DNA from: Aporhodopirellula aestuarii
GTDB taxonomy: Bacteria; Planctomycetota; Planctomycetia; Pirellulales; Pirellulaceae
Assembly: GCF_023701485.1 (NCBI RefSeq)
Contig: NZ_JAMQBK010000002.1
Span: forward strand, 105,042 to 169,041
Length of the DNA stretch: 64,000 bases
Reading direction: 5' to 3'
In this document: positions 36,774-46,855 of the stretch, in pieces
How the letters are laid out: each line of letters starts with the position of its first letter
Position numbering within the stretch: the first letter of the stretch is position 1
Position numbers and translations under genes: made by a program
Notes under the pieces: generated by a model
What the model was told of the DNA's origin: nothing
What the model saw: the letters and a program-made list of their open reading frames with translations, nothing else
The model's database searches: none

Positions 36774-38474
36774 TTATCGAATTCGTGCTGATACTTGGTA
36801 TTCTTTGAGTTTCCGTTCCAACTCGCTGGCTTCGGTGTAACGGAGCACCTTAGGATTACCAGTGCCCCGGGCATATTTCAACTTCTCCCACCACGCGCCG
36901 CGAAGTCTTGCGAGCACCTCCGCGTGGCTCGGTTCGTTGATCACGTTATTCAACTCGTGTGGATCAACGCCAACGTGATAAAGTTCTTCGTAGATTGGCT
37001 GTTCGCCCGCGAGTGGCGATTCGACGTAATGCCGATAAACCGCGATACCATCGTCGTTGACCGTGTAAAGCATCTTGACGATTGGGATCCCAAGCTCTTT
37101 TGCCGTTCGGATTTTGATTGACGCTGGAAAACTTTCGTTGGCGTAGTAGCGGATGTATTTCCACTCTTTGTCTTGCACGGCTTCGATCCGCGGGTTACCG
37201 AAATGGGTCGCCCAAAGGTTCTCGGTAAAGATGTAGTCGTGCACCGCCACGGCATCTCCGTCCACCAACCCCCGGATACTTTTGCCTTGAAAGGATCCGG
37301 GCCGGTCGATACCCGCGTACTCCAACATCATCGGAGCGATGTCGATACTTTGGGCAAATTCATCACACCGTCGCCCGCGGGCCGCCGAAGGTGCTTGAGG
37401 GTTGTAGACAATCAGGGGAACGTGCGTCGTCTGCTCGTAACAAAGTGCCTTGCCTCCCAACCCTTGCTCACCGGTGAACAGTCCATGATCAGAGGTGAAG
37501 ATCAGAATCGTGTTTTGATCGAGCCCCTGCGAGCTCAACCTCTCACGCACCTTGCCGACCAGACGATCGATTCCGGTCATGGCTTGCATCCGCCGCCGGA
37601 TGCGATCGATCGCGGTCTGCGGTTCGTCAGAATAGTCGTATCCCGTCTGACGTTCGCTTACTTTCAAAACATTTGGTGGCAGCTTTGGCGTCGTGATGTC
37701 CGCCTTGGCGACATAGTTCTCAGGAAGCGGAATCTCGACGTCGCCGTACAACGATTTGTAGATTTCGTCATCGCTCTGGCGCGACTCCATTGTTCCCGCT
37801 CCGGCATCGTGGGGCAGGTTAAAGCAGATACTCAAACAAAAGGGCTTGTCGCCTGGACGTGAATCGAGAAAGCGAATGGCCCTTTCGAGGCGGTGCTCAT
37901 TGGAAAGAAAGTCATCGACGCCTTCTTGGATGACTTCCACCTGTGTGTCTGACTTTGCAGCCCGAAAGATCTCGTGAATTTCCTTCGGGTAGAAGCGGAT
38001 GTGACCGTGACCGGCATAGAAGTAATCAAACGATTCGTCCATCAGACCACTCTCGTAGCCGCCCTCACCAATGGGTGCGTGGTTCTTGCCGACGTAACCG
38101 GTGTAGTAACCATGTTCTCGCATGATCACCGGATACGACTTCGCCCACGCCTCAGGTGAAACACTCGTTCCCGAGTTAAAATTCACTCCGTGTTTCCGCT
38201 CGAACTGGCTCAGCAAAATGGAAATGCGACTCGGAGTACAAATCGCACTGGTGATGTACGCACGATCGAAGAACACTCCGTCACGCGCGAGTTGGTCGAT
38301 ATGAGGCGTCTGCGTCAACTCGTTGGCGTCGCACCCCATCATCCCGTAGGACTGGTCGTCGGTAAGAATGAACACGAAGTTCGGACGATCGTCCGCCACC
38401 GCTGCCACGCATGCGAAACCGAGCAACAGAGCCACTGCCAATTGGCCGGTCATGATTCTCCGTTGAATAAACAC
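36774..38474 (-). CDS. Secreted type I sulfatase
   Basis: A 566-residue exported sulfatase. The signal peptide covers about 1-27 (ALLLGFACVAAVADD). NFVFILTDDQSYGMMG gives the first metal ligands, CTPSRISILL carries Cys79 as the formylglycine precursor, and TILIFTSDHGLFTGEQG the distal Asp-His pair. Length and architecture match single-domain family members. Its start shares one base with the stop of the DUF5060 gene upstream, indicating tight co-transcription. A second Met at codon 8 is an alternative start that leaves the signal peptide intact. Probably removes sulfate from a galactan oligosaccharide. Confidence 0.9.
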   Translation of the reverse strand: MFIQRRIMTGQLAVALLLGFACVAAVADDRPNFVFILTDDQSYGMMGCDANELTQTPHIDQLARDGVFFDRAYITSAICTPSRISILLSQFERKHGVNFNSGTSVSPEAWAKSYPVIMREHGYYTGYVGKNHAPIGEGGYESGLMDESFDYFYAGHGHIRFYPKEIHEIFRAAKSDTQVEVIQEGVDDFLSNEHRLERAIRFLDSRPGDKPFCLSICFNLPHDAGAGTMESRQSDDEIYKSLYGDVEIPLPENYVAKADITTPKLPPNVLKVSERQTGYDYSDEPQTAIDRIRRRMQAMTGIDRLVGKVRERLSSQGLDQNTILIFTSDHGLFTGEQGLGGKALCYEQTTHVPLIVYNPQAPSAARGRRCDEFAQSIDIAPMMLEYAGIDRPGSFQGKSIRGLVDGDAVAVHDYIFTENLWATHFGNPRIEAVQDKEWKYIRYYANESFPASIKIRTAKELGIPIVKMLYTVNDDGIAVYRHYVESPLAGEQPIYEELYHVGVDPHELNNVINEPSHAEVLARLRGAWWEKLKYARGTGNPKVLRYTEASELERKLKEYQVSARIR

Positions 38475-40105
38475 TATCTCCCCGCCTCCTCAGTTGCATC
38501 CACTTGAACGATCAGAATCGCGAACTGCTCTCCCTGGGGTTTCGCAAAACTCGGCCACTGTGTGATTTTTTGGCGAATCGGTTCGCTGTATGTTCCTGAC
38601 ATCGGATCGAACCACCTCCCAGTCATCATGCCTCCGACTTTGTCTTTGCCAACCGACACTCCGATGCTGACGTTCTCTTTGGGAACGTAGTAGATAAACA
38701 GGCCATCGTCGTTGTGCAGACAAAAGCCCGAATTGCTTTTCTTGTCGCCCGCCTTGAAGCTAGCAAGATCATATTTGTCCACAAACGCCCGCATGTGTTT
38801 GTAATAATCCAAACGCGGGCGATCCTCGGGAGCCATCGCATCGATATCGGTAAAAACCACATTCCATGCGGCACCCTGCCAATAATGAGTCGGATACGTT
38901 CCGGCGAAGACACATTGATACGCACGCTCCAAACAGACTTCCGGAGACGTGTAGTTGCCGGTGAACACGACGTACGGCCCTTTCTCATAACCGCCGTGCT
39001 CGATATTGAGAATCGGTTTGCCCGGAAACTGCGAAACGACCTTTCGCATCACGCTGTACAGCTCCGACAACCACAACTGCACCGAAATAAAGTCGACCTT
39101 CTTTGGAAAACGCATGCAGTAACCATAGTCGTGCACGGTAACCAAACGTTGATAACGATCGAGCTTGCGCAACCGATCGATCCGGCTGGTGATGTAGTTG
39201 ACATCATTATGCCCGTACCCAAGTGCTTCCTTTGAAATGTCCCAAACGAGATTGGGATACGCCTGATAGCGGCGAACGACATAATCAAAATAGCGATTAT
39301 CGTTCTCGGAATCGGCCTCGGGCCAGTTCACCTCCTTGTTCCAAACGTAGATCATCAGGTGAGCGGCGAGTCCCTTTTGATCGAGGTAATCGATCACCCG
39401 GTCGAGCCGCTTAAAATACTCGATGTTCAGCTTTGAATGATCGGGTTGGCCGTTGTCGCCACCAAACGGGAACACACGTGGGCTTCCGTAATCATATTTT
39501 GCTTCTAACCTTTCGTCCTTCTTCCAGTTCACGTCATACGCGAACACATTCATGACGACTTGATTGAAACCGTTCTCCGCCAACGTATCGACGAACATCC
39601 GAGTCACGGGGATGCCATCGGGATTTTCGGCATCGAGGGCAAACAACCAATCCGCCTCGATCGCAATGGGATAGTAATTCGTGCCGTCTTCGTAAACGAA
39701 ATTGCGATCATTGTCAGGGTCCAGCCACAAACCGCCGCGTCGTCCCTCACTGGCCGCTGCCGCCGACACAGCCCCTGTGTTTCCGTCAAGCTGTGATAGC
39801 TTCGAATGGGTCACGTAAGACCACTCGCCGGCCGTCGGCGGCGTGAATCGGATCACGTACTCGGTAGAGCCATTGTAAAAACCGGGCACCTCCAATTGCT
39901 GTCCAGTGGCATCCGTGAAGGTTGCCCAAAACTCGACATCGACTGGTTGCGGAGGCACTTCATTGACCTCGAACGTCAAGTCGAGAACGTCCCATTGCCG
40001 CGCGGAAACGTTTTGGTTGCCTTGTATCTCTTTCGCTGAAATCTCGGCGTGAGCGGCCAGCATCGCGATCAAACCGATGGCAAAAATTGCAAAACGGGAT
40101 TTCAT
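38474..40105 (-). CDS. Secreted DUF5060/DUF4038-type glycoside hydrolase
   Basis: A 543-residue exported protein. After a signal peptide (about 1-24) an Ig-like DUF5060 domain (about 30-125; VDVEFWATFTDATGQQLEVPG, RFTPPTAGEWSYVTHSK) precedes a TIM-barrel glycosidase-like domain (about 135-460; FVYEDGTNYYPIAIEADWLF, GFNQVVMNVFAYD, NLVWDISKEALGYG, ILNIEHGGYEKG). Glu residues in WDISKEA and NIEHGG are the likely catalytic pair by analogy with DUF4038 / GH140-like enzymes. A short C-terminal beta domain ends the protein. Lies within the galactan operon; its linkage specificity is unknown. Confidence 0.8.
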   Translation of the reverse strand: MKSRFAIFAIGLIAMLAAHAEISAKEIQGNQNVSARQWDVLDLTFEVNEVPPQPVDVEFWATFTDATGQQLEVPGFYNGSTEYVIRFTPPTAGEWSYVTHSKLSQLDGNTGAVSAAAASEGRRGGLWLDPDNDRNFVYEDGTNYYPIAIEADWLFALDAENPDGIPVTRMFVDTLAENGFNQVVMNVFAYDVNWKKDERLEAKYDYGSPRVFPFGGDNGQPDHSKLNIEYFKRLDRVIDYLDQKGLAAHLMIYVWNKEVNWPEADSENDNRYFDYVVRRYQAYPNLVWDISKEALGYGHNDVNYITSRIDRLRKLDRYQRLVTVHDYGYCMRFPKKVDFISVQLWLSELYSVMRKVVSQFPGKPILNIEHGGYEKGPYVVFTGNYTSPEVCLERAYQCVFAGTYPTHYWQGAAWNVVFTDIDAMAPEDRPRLDYYKHMRAFVDKYDLASFKAGDKKSNSGFCLHNDDGLFIYYVPKENVSIGVSVGKDKVGGMMTGRWFDPMSGTYSEPIRQKITQWPSFAKPQGEQFAILIVQVDATEEAGR

Positions 40106-40282
40106 CTCTATCTCATTGGGATTGGTTTAAACAGAAAACGCCCTGTGATCATCACTAAGCGATAGGGCAAACGTGATCGCTGCCACACACGGAGCCGCCG
40201 CGTGCGTGCAGACCGCTCACATTCACCACGGAACACGATCGAAACCGCGGCTGTCCCGCGGTGCAATGATTGACCGCAGGGC

Positions 40283-42742
40283 CTACTTCGCGTCAATCGA
40301 CGCGTGGTCCGCTTGCAAGCCGTCCGACTCTGCTCGGATCGTGATCTCGCCGGCGTGCTTGGCCGACTTAATGATCAACATGCACAAGCCGTTGAACGCT
40401 TCTCGTTGGTTGGCAATGAACGGCGCAGTGGTGGCGGCGTTACCGTTGCCGACCGCGGCAATCGTCCCCGCCCCGTCCACCGTGAACCGGACCAAGTTCG
40501 ACGCCAGCGGGCAGAAGTTACCCTCAGCGTCTTCGATCCGAACGGTGACGTACGACAAATCCGAACCGTCGGCCGCCAACTCTTCCCGATCCGGAGTCAA
40601 CTTCACTCGTGCAGGAGCACCGGCAGTCTTGATTTCTTTCTCGGCGACGGGTTTACCATCGAGATAACCGACCACGCGTAGCGAGCCGGGGGCAAACGGC
40701 ACGTCCCACGACATCCGATACTTCGACATGAGATGATCTTTTTCGTATCTGTTGAATTTGACCGGAATCTTTGTCAAATCCTTGCCCTTGATACGACGGC
40801 CTGCCGACTCACCGTTGACGAACAGTTCAACCTCATCGCAATTGCTGTAGGCAATCACCGGAATCGTATCGTGCCCAGTGTTTTCCCAGTTCCAGTGCGG
40901 CAGCACGTGCACCATCGGCTCTTCGGTCCATTGGCTCTGATACAGATAGAAGCGGTCTTTTGGAAAACCGCAGAGATCGACGGCACCGAAGTACGAACTC
41001 CGCGACGGCCAATCCTCGTTCCAATAACCATTGGTGTTATTGTCTTTGCCGCCGTAGGGAGTCGGTTCGCCGAGATAATCGAACCCGGTCCAGACATATT
41101 CGCCCAGGATCTCGGGATGTTTTTCTAACGCGTCGAACTCGATGTCGGGTGGGTAGGCCCACGGGGGACCGATGATGTCGTAACTGGTGACCTGTTTCGA
41201 CTCATGCGTTTGATACTTTTCGATCGGCAAATGGTAGACACCGCGACTGCTCGTGCACGACGACGTTTCCGAGCCGACAACCGGATTGTTCGGCAAATAC
41301 GCGTTAACGGGATCGCCATACGCCAGCGGTTTGTAGTTCATCCCCGCGATATCGACTTGACCGGCCATTCCGGTGGCATACGGCCCTGGATACCAATTGA
41401 ATCCGCAAGTCGTTGGCCGCGTCGTGTCGAGTGACTTCACATAGTCATTGAGCTGCTTAGCGATCCGATTGCCATCCTCTTTACTGGCTTGTTCGAGAAT
41501 CTCGTTTCCAATACTCCACATGAACACCGACGGATGATTGCGGTCGCGTCGGACCATGTCTTTGATATCACGCTCAGCCCATTCTTCGAAGAATTTGTTA
41601 TAGCCATTGGGCACCTTGGCCTTCATCCAAACATCGAACGCTTCCACTTGCACCAATATCCCCATCTCGTCACACAGGTCGAGCAATTCGTTGGAGGGCG
41701 GATTGTGGCTCGTGCGGACTGAATTAACACCCATCTGCTTCATGATTTGCAGTTTTCGTTCGATGGCACGTCGGTTTACGATCGCCCCCAACGGTCCATT
41801 GTCATGGTGCAAACACACACCTTGAATGCGAGTGTGTTTGCCATTGAGTGCAAACCCTTTGTCCTTTGAGAACTCAAGCGTTCGGATACCAAATCGAGAC
41901 TGCACAACATCGAGCGTTTCCTCACCGCTGAGAACCGTCGTCTTCAGACGATAAAGATGAGGCGATTCGATGTCCCAACGCATCGGGTCATTCACCGTCA
42001 ACTGCGTCGACGTCTTCTCTGCGGCTGGTTTGGTCGACGTTGCCACCACTTTTCCATTCGGATCGAACACCTCGTATTTGACCTGGACGTCAGCTCCCGT
42101 GAGATCTCCCGTGAGCGTAGTTTCGACTGAAACCGTTGCGGCCTGATCGGTTACCTGTGGAGTCGTCACGAAAGTGCCCCACTGATCCACACGAACCGGA
42201 TTGCGAACGTCGATCCAAACGTTCCGGTAAATCCCAGCCCCCGGATACCATCGCGAAGAGAGATCTTCCGGCGTCAGCCTGACCGCGATCGTGTTTGCGC
42301 CCTCATCATTGAGGTATTTGCTGATGTCGAATTGGAATTCGATGTAGCCGTAAGGTCGGTTTCCAACAAACTGTCCGTTCACCCAAACGTGTGCGTCGTA
42401 CATCGCACCATCGAACGTGACCAAGACCGCTTTCCCTTTGGAACCCGCCGGGGTGTCAAACGTTTTTCGATACCAGCCCGTTCCGTGAAACGGCAACCCG
42501 CCGCAGCGAGCGTTGTACTTGATATCAAACGGGCCCTCGATCGCCCAATCATGAGGCAGATCCTGGGGTCGCCATTGAGAATCATCAAAGTCGGACGCCT
42601 CAGCACCAGGAGCCTCTCCGTTGTGGAACAACCAGCCGTCGTTGAACGACTCCCTGTATTCACTCGACGGTTCCGCAGCGATCGCTGGGACCGCTAGCGC
42701 CATCGTCAAGGCTACGAAAAACATCATCATCACGCGTGTCAT
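40283..42742 (-). CDS. Secreted GH2 family beta-galactosidase-like enzyme
   Basis: About 819 residues. After a signal peptide (about 1-23) come the GH2 sugar-binding jelly roll (WRPQDLPHDWAIEGPF, GWYRKTF), the immunoglobulin-like domain, and the TIM barrel with RIQGVCLHHDNGPLGA, SVRTSHNPPS, acid/base Glu414 in SIGNEI and the probable nucleophile Glu548 in GEYVWTGFDYLGEP. The C-terminal region (VELFVNGESAGRR, then an invasin-like APARVKLTPDREEL) matches DUF4982-containing bacterial beta-galactosidases. GH2 enzymes of this form in algal-polysaccharide loci remove beta-linked galactose from agar or porphyran oligosaccharides. The frame is open to 42928, but Met at 42742 starts the signal peptide. 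Confidence 0.88.
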   Translation of the reverse strand: MTRVMMMFFVALTMALAVPAIAAEPSSEYRESFNDGWLFHNGEAPGAEASDFDDSQWRPQDLPHDWAIEGPFDIKYNARCGGLPFHGTGWYRKTFDTPAGSKGKAVLVTFDGAMYDAHVWVNGQFVGNRPYGYIEFQFDISKYLNDEGANTIAVRLTPEDLSSRWYPGAGIYRNVWIDVRNPVRVDQWGTFVTTPQVTDQAATVSVETTLTGDLTGADVQVKYEVFDPNGKVVATSTKPAAEKTSTQLTVNDPMRWDIESPHLYRLKTTVLSGEETLDVVQSRFGIRTLEFSKDKGFALNGKHTRIQGVCLHHDNGPLGAIVNRRAIERKLQIMKQMGVNSVRTSHNPPSNELLDLCDEMGILVQVEAFDVWMKAKVPNGYNKFFEEWAERDIKDMVRRDRNHPSVFMWSIGNEILEQASKEDGNRIAKQLNDYVKSLDTTRPTTCGFNWYPGPYATGMAGQVDIAGMNYKPLAYGDPVNAYLPNNPVVGSETSSCTSSRGVYHLPIEKYQTHESKQVTSYDIIGPPWAYPPDIEFDALEKHPEILGEYVWTGFDYLGEPTPYGGKDNNTNGYWNEDWPSRSSYFGAVDLCGFPKDRFYLYQSQWTEEPMVHVLPHWNWENTGHDTIPVIAYSNCDEVELFVNGESAGRRIKGKDLTKIPVKFNRYEKDHLMSKYRMSWDVPFAPGSLRVVGYLDGKPVAEKEIKTAGAPARVKLTPDREELAADGSDLSYVTVRIEDAEGNFCPLASNLVRFTVDGAGTIAAVGNGNAATTAPFIANQREAFNGLCMLIIKSAKHAGEITIRAESDGLQADHASIDAK

Positions 42743-42854
42743 GGGGAGCGTCCTTTTCGGTATCGATTCTTGCCTACTGGCAACTTTCTGGTTCACGAGG
42801 CGTATTTGAAATTCGTTCCGTTGCGAACGACTGTTTGAGTCTGTTAATCGCAGT

Positions 42855-44882
42855 TCAGCTGCCGGCGGTCTTGGATCGGTCGGGAGCGACAGCGGATTTT
42901 GACCACGAACCAGCCGACAATGACTCAACGACGGCCGCTCGAATCACCACGCTGCCGACGGCACCGTCATTTCCGTCTGGGAACGATACCGAAATCGTGT
43001 TTTCCGCTTTGACCTTCGCAGGATCGAGTGGGATCAACTTCGTCGTCGCATATTCGCGATCCAAAAAACGCTCCGCACTATCCTCCAGCGCCACGTCTAT
43101 CACTTCGCCGTTAAATCGAACAACTGGCGTTCGAATCGACTCAGGTGATCGGGTCAGGCCGATCCGCAATTGGGCGTAGTCGATCGGTTTGTCTTGTGGG
43201 ACACCCACCACGAAGGTCGCATCCTGCACCGACTGCGTGACTTTGTCACCATAGCAAACCACTTCATTCACCATGCGATTTGGCTCAATCGGTTGGCCGC
43301 TATCGGCGACAATCACGACCGTCTCGCGTCCAGCCAATGCAAGACTGGTCGGTGTAGCGATGGTTTCTTCGGCATACGAACAGGTGAAGTCGGGATTGCG
43401 TCCGAATCGACGCAACACAACTTGATCACTCTTGATTCCTCTGAGATCAACCGACTCCGGTTGGAAACTCTGATTGTTGATCGCGAGAAACAGCTTGCTG
43501 CCATCGACAAAGGCCCGCGTCTGCAGATCGGGATCGCTGCACAACGCCTTCACGCGTCGTCCGGCGACACCGCGGAACAGTTTGAAATACATCGTCATGT
43601 CCGATTCGACCCACTGTGTTTCGTCGACATAGTCTTTGGCAACATAGAGCTGCGCGTAATACTTCGGCCCCCAACTCCATGTGTTTGGAAGCAGGAACGG
43701 GACCGTTTTTTGAACACAGTGCGGGTGTTCCAAAAACGTCAGCGTGTTCGCGACGATACTGCTGACATGCCCGAAACTAACGATCGAACGTTTCTTTAGC
43801 TCGTAGTCCCATGACTCGGGGTCTGCGTCGGGATAACGCTCGGCCAGAATCTCTGCCGCCACGTATTCGCCGTCGTACTCACCCTTCGGGTCGCTGCCGA
43901 TGTAGCCGCCCTGTTCACTGATCACGATATCCACTTCTTTTCCAAAAGCATTCACCGTGTAGTTCTGCACGAGGTCGAGCGTCCCTTCGAGGGGCAAACC
44001 GGACTGGATACGGCCTTTAAACTCGCCGTCGCGCCAACGCAGATAGTCATACGTGTGGAACGAATAAAAATCCAACTGCGCATCGGTTCGTTCGATGAAG
44101 CCTTTGAGACCATCGAAGCTTTTGTAGTCGCCACGATAGAAGTAACAAACCGGAAGGCAGGGCCCCCCCACTTTCACTCCCGGCGTGGCACGATGAACCA
44201 TCCGCATCGTCTCGAGATGCCAATCGGCCAGATGCTGAGTTTTTGGAAACGACCAATGCGGTTCGTTCACCGGCTCGTAGAACTTCGGTCGGTCGAAGTC
44301 GTTAAAGTCAAACCGCAAAACCGCTGCGGACAATAGCGCCGCCGCTTCGATGTTCTGCGGTAGAAACTGAGCGTGCTTGGGATCGCTGACCGAATCTTTC
44401 GTTTCGAATCGCCCCATGTATTCAGGGAACGCGTTGTGGTGTCCGTGTGCCGCCACGTTGAGGTTCGGCCCAAAGTCTTCCAACATTCGCTGCGATGGCT
44501 TGTCCACCTTCGCTGTTTTCAACGGCGTGATATCGGGAAACCCAGGGCGGTCGGGATCTTCCCTCAATGACATCGCCGGATGCTTCACTACTCCCAAACG
44601 TCGCCCGAACGAGACACCAAGTTCCTTCACCAGATAGTCGTACATCGCATCGTCCTTGACGCGTTGTTCAAAACCGGTTCCGGGATCGCAGAGGTTGAAA
44701 TAGCGTTTGCGTTCGACCTCGGAAATGCCCTGAATCGCGCGGGTCGTTTGGGGCTCAACAACAATCACCGTTCGGTTTGGATTTGCATCAGGTGTAGACA
44801 CATGCATCACCGGTTGATCCGCAACAACACTTGATGTCACGAACAATGCGATTCCGATTCCGAGTAGTCCGATCCGATTCAT
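42855..44882 (-). CDS. GH86-like beta-agarase / beta-porphyranase
   Basis: About 675 residues with a signal peptide (about 1-21). The TIM-barrel part shows EPVNEPHW with acid/base Glu207 and VISEQGGYIG with nucleophile Glu323, plus FYSFHTYDYLRW, all in the arrangement of GH86 endo-agarases and endo-porphyranases. Two beta-rich C-terminal domains follow (about 440-675), as in that family. It would cut the internal beta-1,4 bonds of agar or porphyran outside or in the periplasm. Neighbour GH117 and GH2 genes support a red-algal galactan target. The Met at 44882 was chosen over an upstream in-frame Met (44942) because it begins the signal peptide and has AGGAAA before it. Family assignment is from remembered motifs, not a search. 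Confidence 0.8.
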   Translation of the reverse strand: MNRIGLLGIGIALFVTSSVVADQPVMHVSTPDANPNRTVIVVEPQTTRAIQGISEVERKRYFNLCDPGTGFEQRVKDDAMYDYLVKELGVSFGRRLGVVKHPAMSLREDPDRPGFPDITPLKTAKVDKPSQRMLEDFGPNLNVAAHGHHNAFPEYMGRFETKDSVSDPKHAQFLPQNIEAAALLSAAVLRFDFNDFDRPKFYEPVNEPHWSFPKTQHLADWHLETMRMVHRATPGVKVGGPCLPVCYFYRGDYKSFDGLKGFIERTDAQLDFYSFHTYDYLRWRDGEFKGRIQSGLPLEGTLDLVQNYTVNAFGKEVDIVISEQGGYIGSDPKGEYDGEYVAAEILAERYPDADPESWDYELKKRSIVSFGHVSSIVANTLTFLEHPHCVQKTVPFLLPNTWSWGPKYYAQLYVAKDYVDETQWVESDMTMYFKLFRGVAGRRVKALCSDPDLQTRAFVDGSKLFLAINNQSFQPESVDLRGIKSDQVVLRRFGRNPDFTCSYAEETIATPTSLALAGRETVVIVADSGQPIEPNRMVNEVVCYGDKVTQSVQDATFVVGVPQDKPIDYAQLRIGLTRSPESIRTPVVRFNGEVIDVALEDSAERFLDREYATTKLIPLDPAKVKAENTISVSFPDGNDGAVGSVVIRAAVVESLSAGSWSKSAVAPDRSKTAGS

Positions 44883-44962
44883 TTCATTTCCTGAAGTTTG
44901 CCAGACACACTGGACGTTCCCACTTCTTCCCGACGCAAACAAATGCGTCTGGCCCGCAACGG

Positions 44963-46210
44963 CTATTGTTCTCTTAGCTTCCGGTTGGCTTCTTCAATCC
45001 GTTTGAGCTGAGCTTTTCCGAGACCTTGCTGATAATGCACCTCAGGACTTTGATAGAGTCCTGTCCGCTTCATCACCGGGTCGTTTAAATCCAAACTCAA
45101 GTCGCAATCGAAACGCGTGAGGACGGCGTGGTTCTTGTCCCACGTGGTCGCGTTGGTGAAATGTGAAATCCCCCACGTGATTCCACGACCATATTTCGTG
45201 TCCGTAAACGCATCCGGAATGAATGGGCCACCTGCGTTGGGCATCATCGCCGTGATCGACGCGATCTCAAAGTTCACGCCGTCTTCCGCGTACTGAACCG
45301 TCGAATGTTCGTTTCCATCCCGAATCACGAGAGCAGCAATTCCTTCCTTGAACGGAAACAACGTCGTCTCATGCCCTGAATTGATGACGGGGTTGAGTGG
45401 ATGCTTCTCGAACGGACCGAGCGGGTCGTCGGCGATCGCGAGTCCCTGCATCCGCACCAACTGCGGGTCACCATCAAAGTCAGACTTGTAGTAGAGGTAG
45501 ATCTTTCCCTTATAGACGAGCGGATACGGGTCATGAATGGAATACTGATCCCATTCTCCGGGTGCTCCGTTTGGGATCACGATCTGATTGTGTGGTGTCC
45601 ACGGTCCGTCTGGCGAATCCGAATAGGAAACCGCAACGGGACAATCGTCACCACGTTTTCCACTCGCCTCCATGAACCCTTGATAGTAGAGGTAGTATTT
45701 TCCCTTCCACTCCAAAATGTCGGTCGTTGACACCGATCGCCAACCGACATTCGGCTTCGGTGGCCGCGGGATAGCGATGCCTTGTTCTTCCCAAGTGAAT
45801 CCGTCGACGCTGGTTGCGTACCAGATGTCGCACAGGTCCCAATCACTCGACGGGATGGTATCGGTCGACGCATCAGCTCCTTTCGGCGGCGTCGGCGTGT
45901 CTCGCTTGGTGTACCAAACGTAGTACTTGCCGTTGGCGAAAATCACCTTTGAAGGATCACGTCTCGAGACCGTGCCATCGTGGTTGCGATAATCAAACCC
46001 TTTGAGCTTGGTGTACTTGAACTGCGTATAAAGCTCGTTGTCTTCAGGACGCGGAGCAGACCACTGCGTGTAGTTGCGCAGCATTGCCGCACTCATCGGC
46101 CGGTCTGGTTTCTCCTTCGGCAGAACAAACGGAAACCCTGTCTCTTGCGCAATCGCGGACGGGGCGCAAAGGAGCATAAATAGAGGAATCAGTAGCAGCG
46201 AATTTTTCAT
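44963..46210 (-). CDS. GH117 alpha-1,3-(3,6-anhydro)-L-galactosidase
   Basis: A 415-residue exported enzyme (signal peptide about 1-22) of the five-bladed propeller GH117 family, which removes 3,6-anhydro-L-galactose from the non-reducing end of neoagaro-oligosaccharides. Landmarks match the family closely: SRRDPSKVI (Asp85), DWDLCDIWYATS, GWRSVSTTDIL, DQYSIHDPYPLV (Asp227) and NSGHETTLFP with His280 and Glu281. These correspond to the Asp, Asp, His and Glu residues described for GH117 active sites. It is the most specific marker that the surrounding operon targets agar-type galactan. Co-directional with the GH86-like gene 80 bases downstream. Confidence 0.92.
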   Translation of the reverse strand: MKNSLLLIPLFMLLCAPSAIAQETGFPFVLPKEKPDRPMSAAMLRNYTQWSAPRPEDNELYTQFKYTKLKGFDYRNHDGTVSRRDPSKVIFANGKYYVWYTKRDTPTPPKGADASTDTIPSSDWDLCDIWYATSVDGFTWEEQGIAIPRPPKPNVGWRSVSTTDILEWKGKYYLYYQGFMEASGKRGDDCPVAVSYSDSPDGPWTPHNQIVIPNGAPGEWDQYSIHDPYPLVYKGKIYLYYKSDFDGDPQLVRMQGLAIADDPLGPFEKHPLNPVINSGHETTLFPFKEGIAALVIRDGNEHSTVQYAEDGVNFEIASITAMMPNAGGPFIPDAFTDTKYGRGITWGISHFTNATTWDKNHAVLTRFDCDLSLDLNDPVMKRTGLYQSPEVHYQQGLGKAQLKRIEEANRKLREQ

Positions 46211-46436
46211 GTCGTATGTGTTTGATTTGGATGCATGGGTGTTCCCGGTCGCAATGAACCGCGTTGCAAAATGTTAACATTAGTCGAACCGAACAAAAAT
46301 TCCATGCCCCTTGGAGGCCGATTGCAGCAGCGAATCCGCCACTATGAAAGCACTCAAAGCATATAGACTTAAGCGGTACTCTCGGCCCCAACGATTTCCG
46401 AGTCAAAACGCAAGTCTGTTGACTTGGTCGTTTGTG

Positions 46437-46676
46437 CTACAGCGCGTAATGCTGTTCCGAATCTTTGCGGGGCGTGTCTTCAGGCAGCGAGTTCGTCAGT
46501 TCACCTTTGGTCCCGATCTCGAATTCGCTCGCCTGCAACCTGACGTCGTGCAACAGGTCATCAACATCGTCGTGGTAGCTCAGCAATGAACGCAAAAATC
46601 TGCAAAAACGCGATCGATGCTGGGCAATCAACCCAACGACTTCGCATAGCGAATCGGTCGCAACTTGATGACCCAA
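46437..46676 (-). pseudogene. ECF sigma-factor fragment (sigma-70 region 2 remnant)
   Basis: A 79-residue frame in the 645-base gap between a sulfatase and the GH117 gene. VGLIAQHRSRFCRFLRSLLSYHDDVDDLLHDV strongly resembles region 2 of planctomycete ECF sigma factors, but it ends soon after and no region 4 follows, so the gene is broken. A second frame just upstream on the same strand (46628-46852) is unrecognised. The rest of the gap (46211-46436) holds nothing I can name. Either a decayed regulator of this locus or debris from recombination. Confidence 0.5.
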
Positions 46677-46855
46677 GAGATTCTTTTGGTTCGAGCGTTG
46701 AGCAATCCTGGCGTGTTGAGATCGTCCGCCACGATGAACGGACTCAACAAGCCAATGACCGAAGTCACAGATGCGTCAACAAGAAGTTTTCCGTTTTGGA
46801 TGCAGCCATTAAACCTATCGAGCGGCGTGTCTTTGATGGGTCTGCATGTCAAGCG

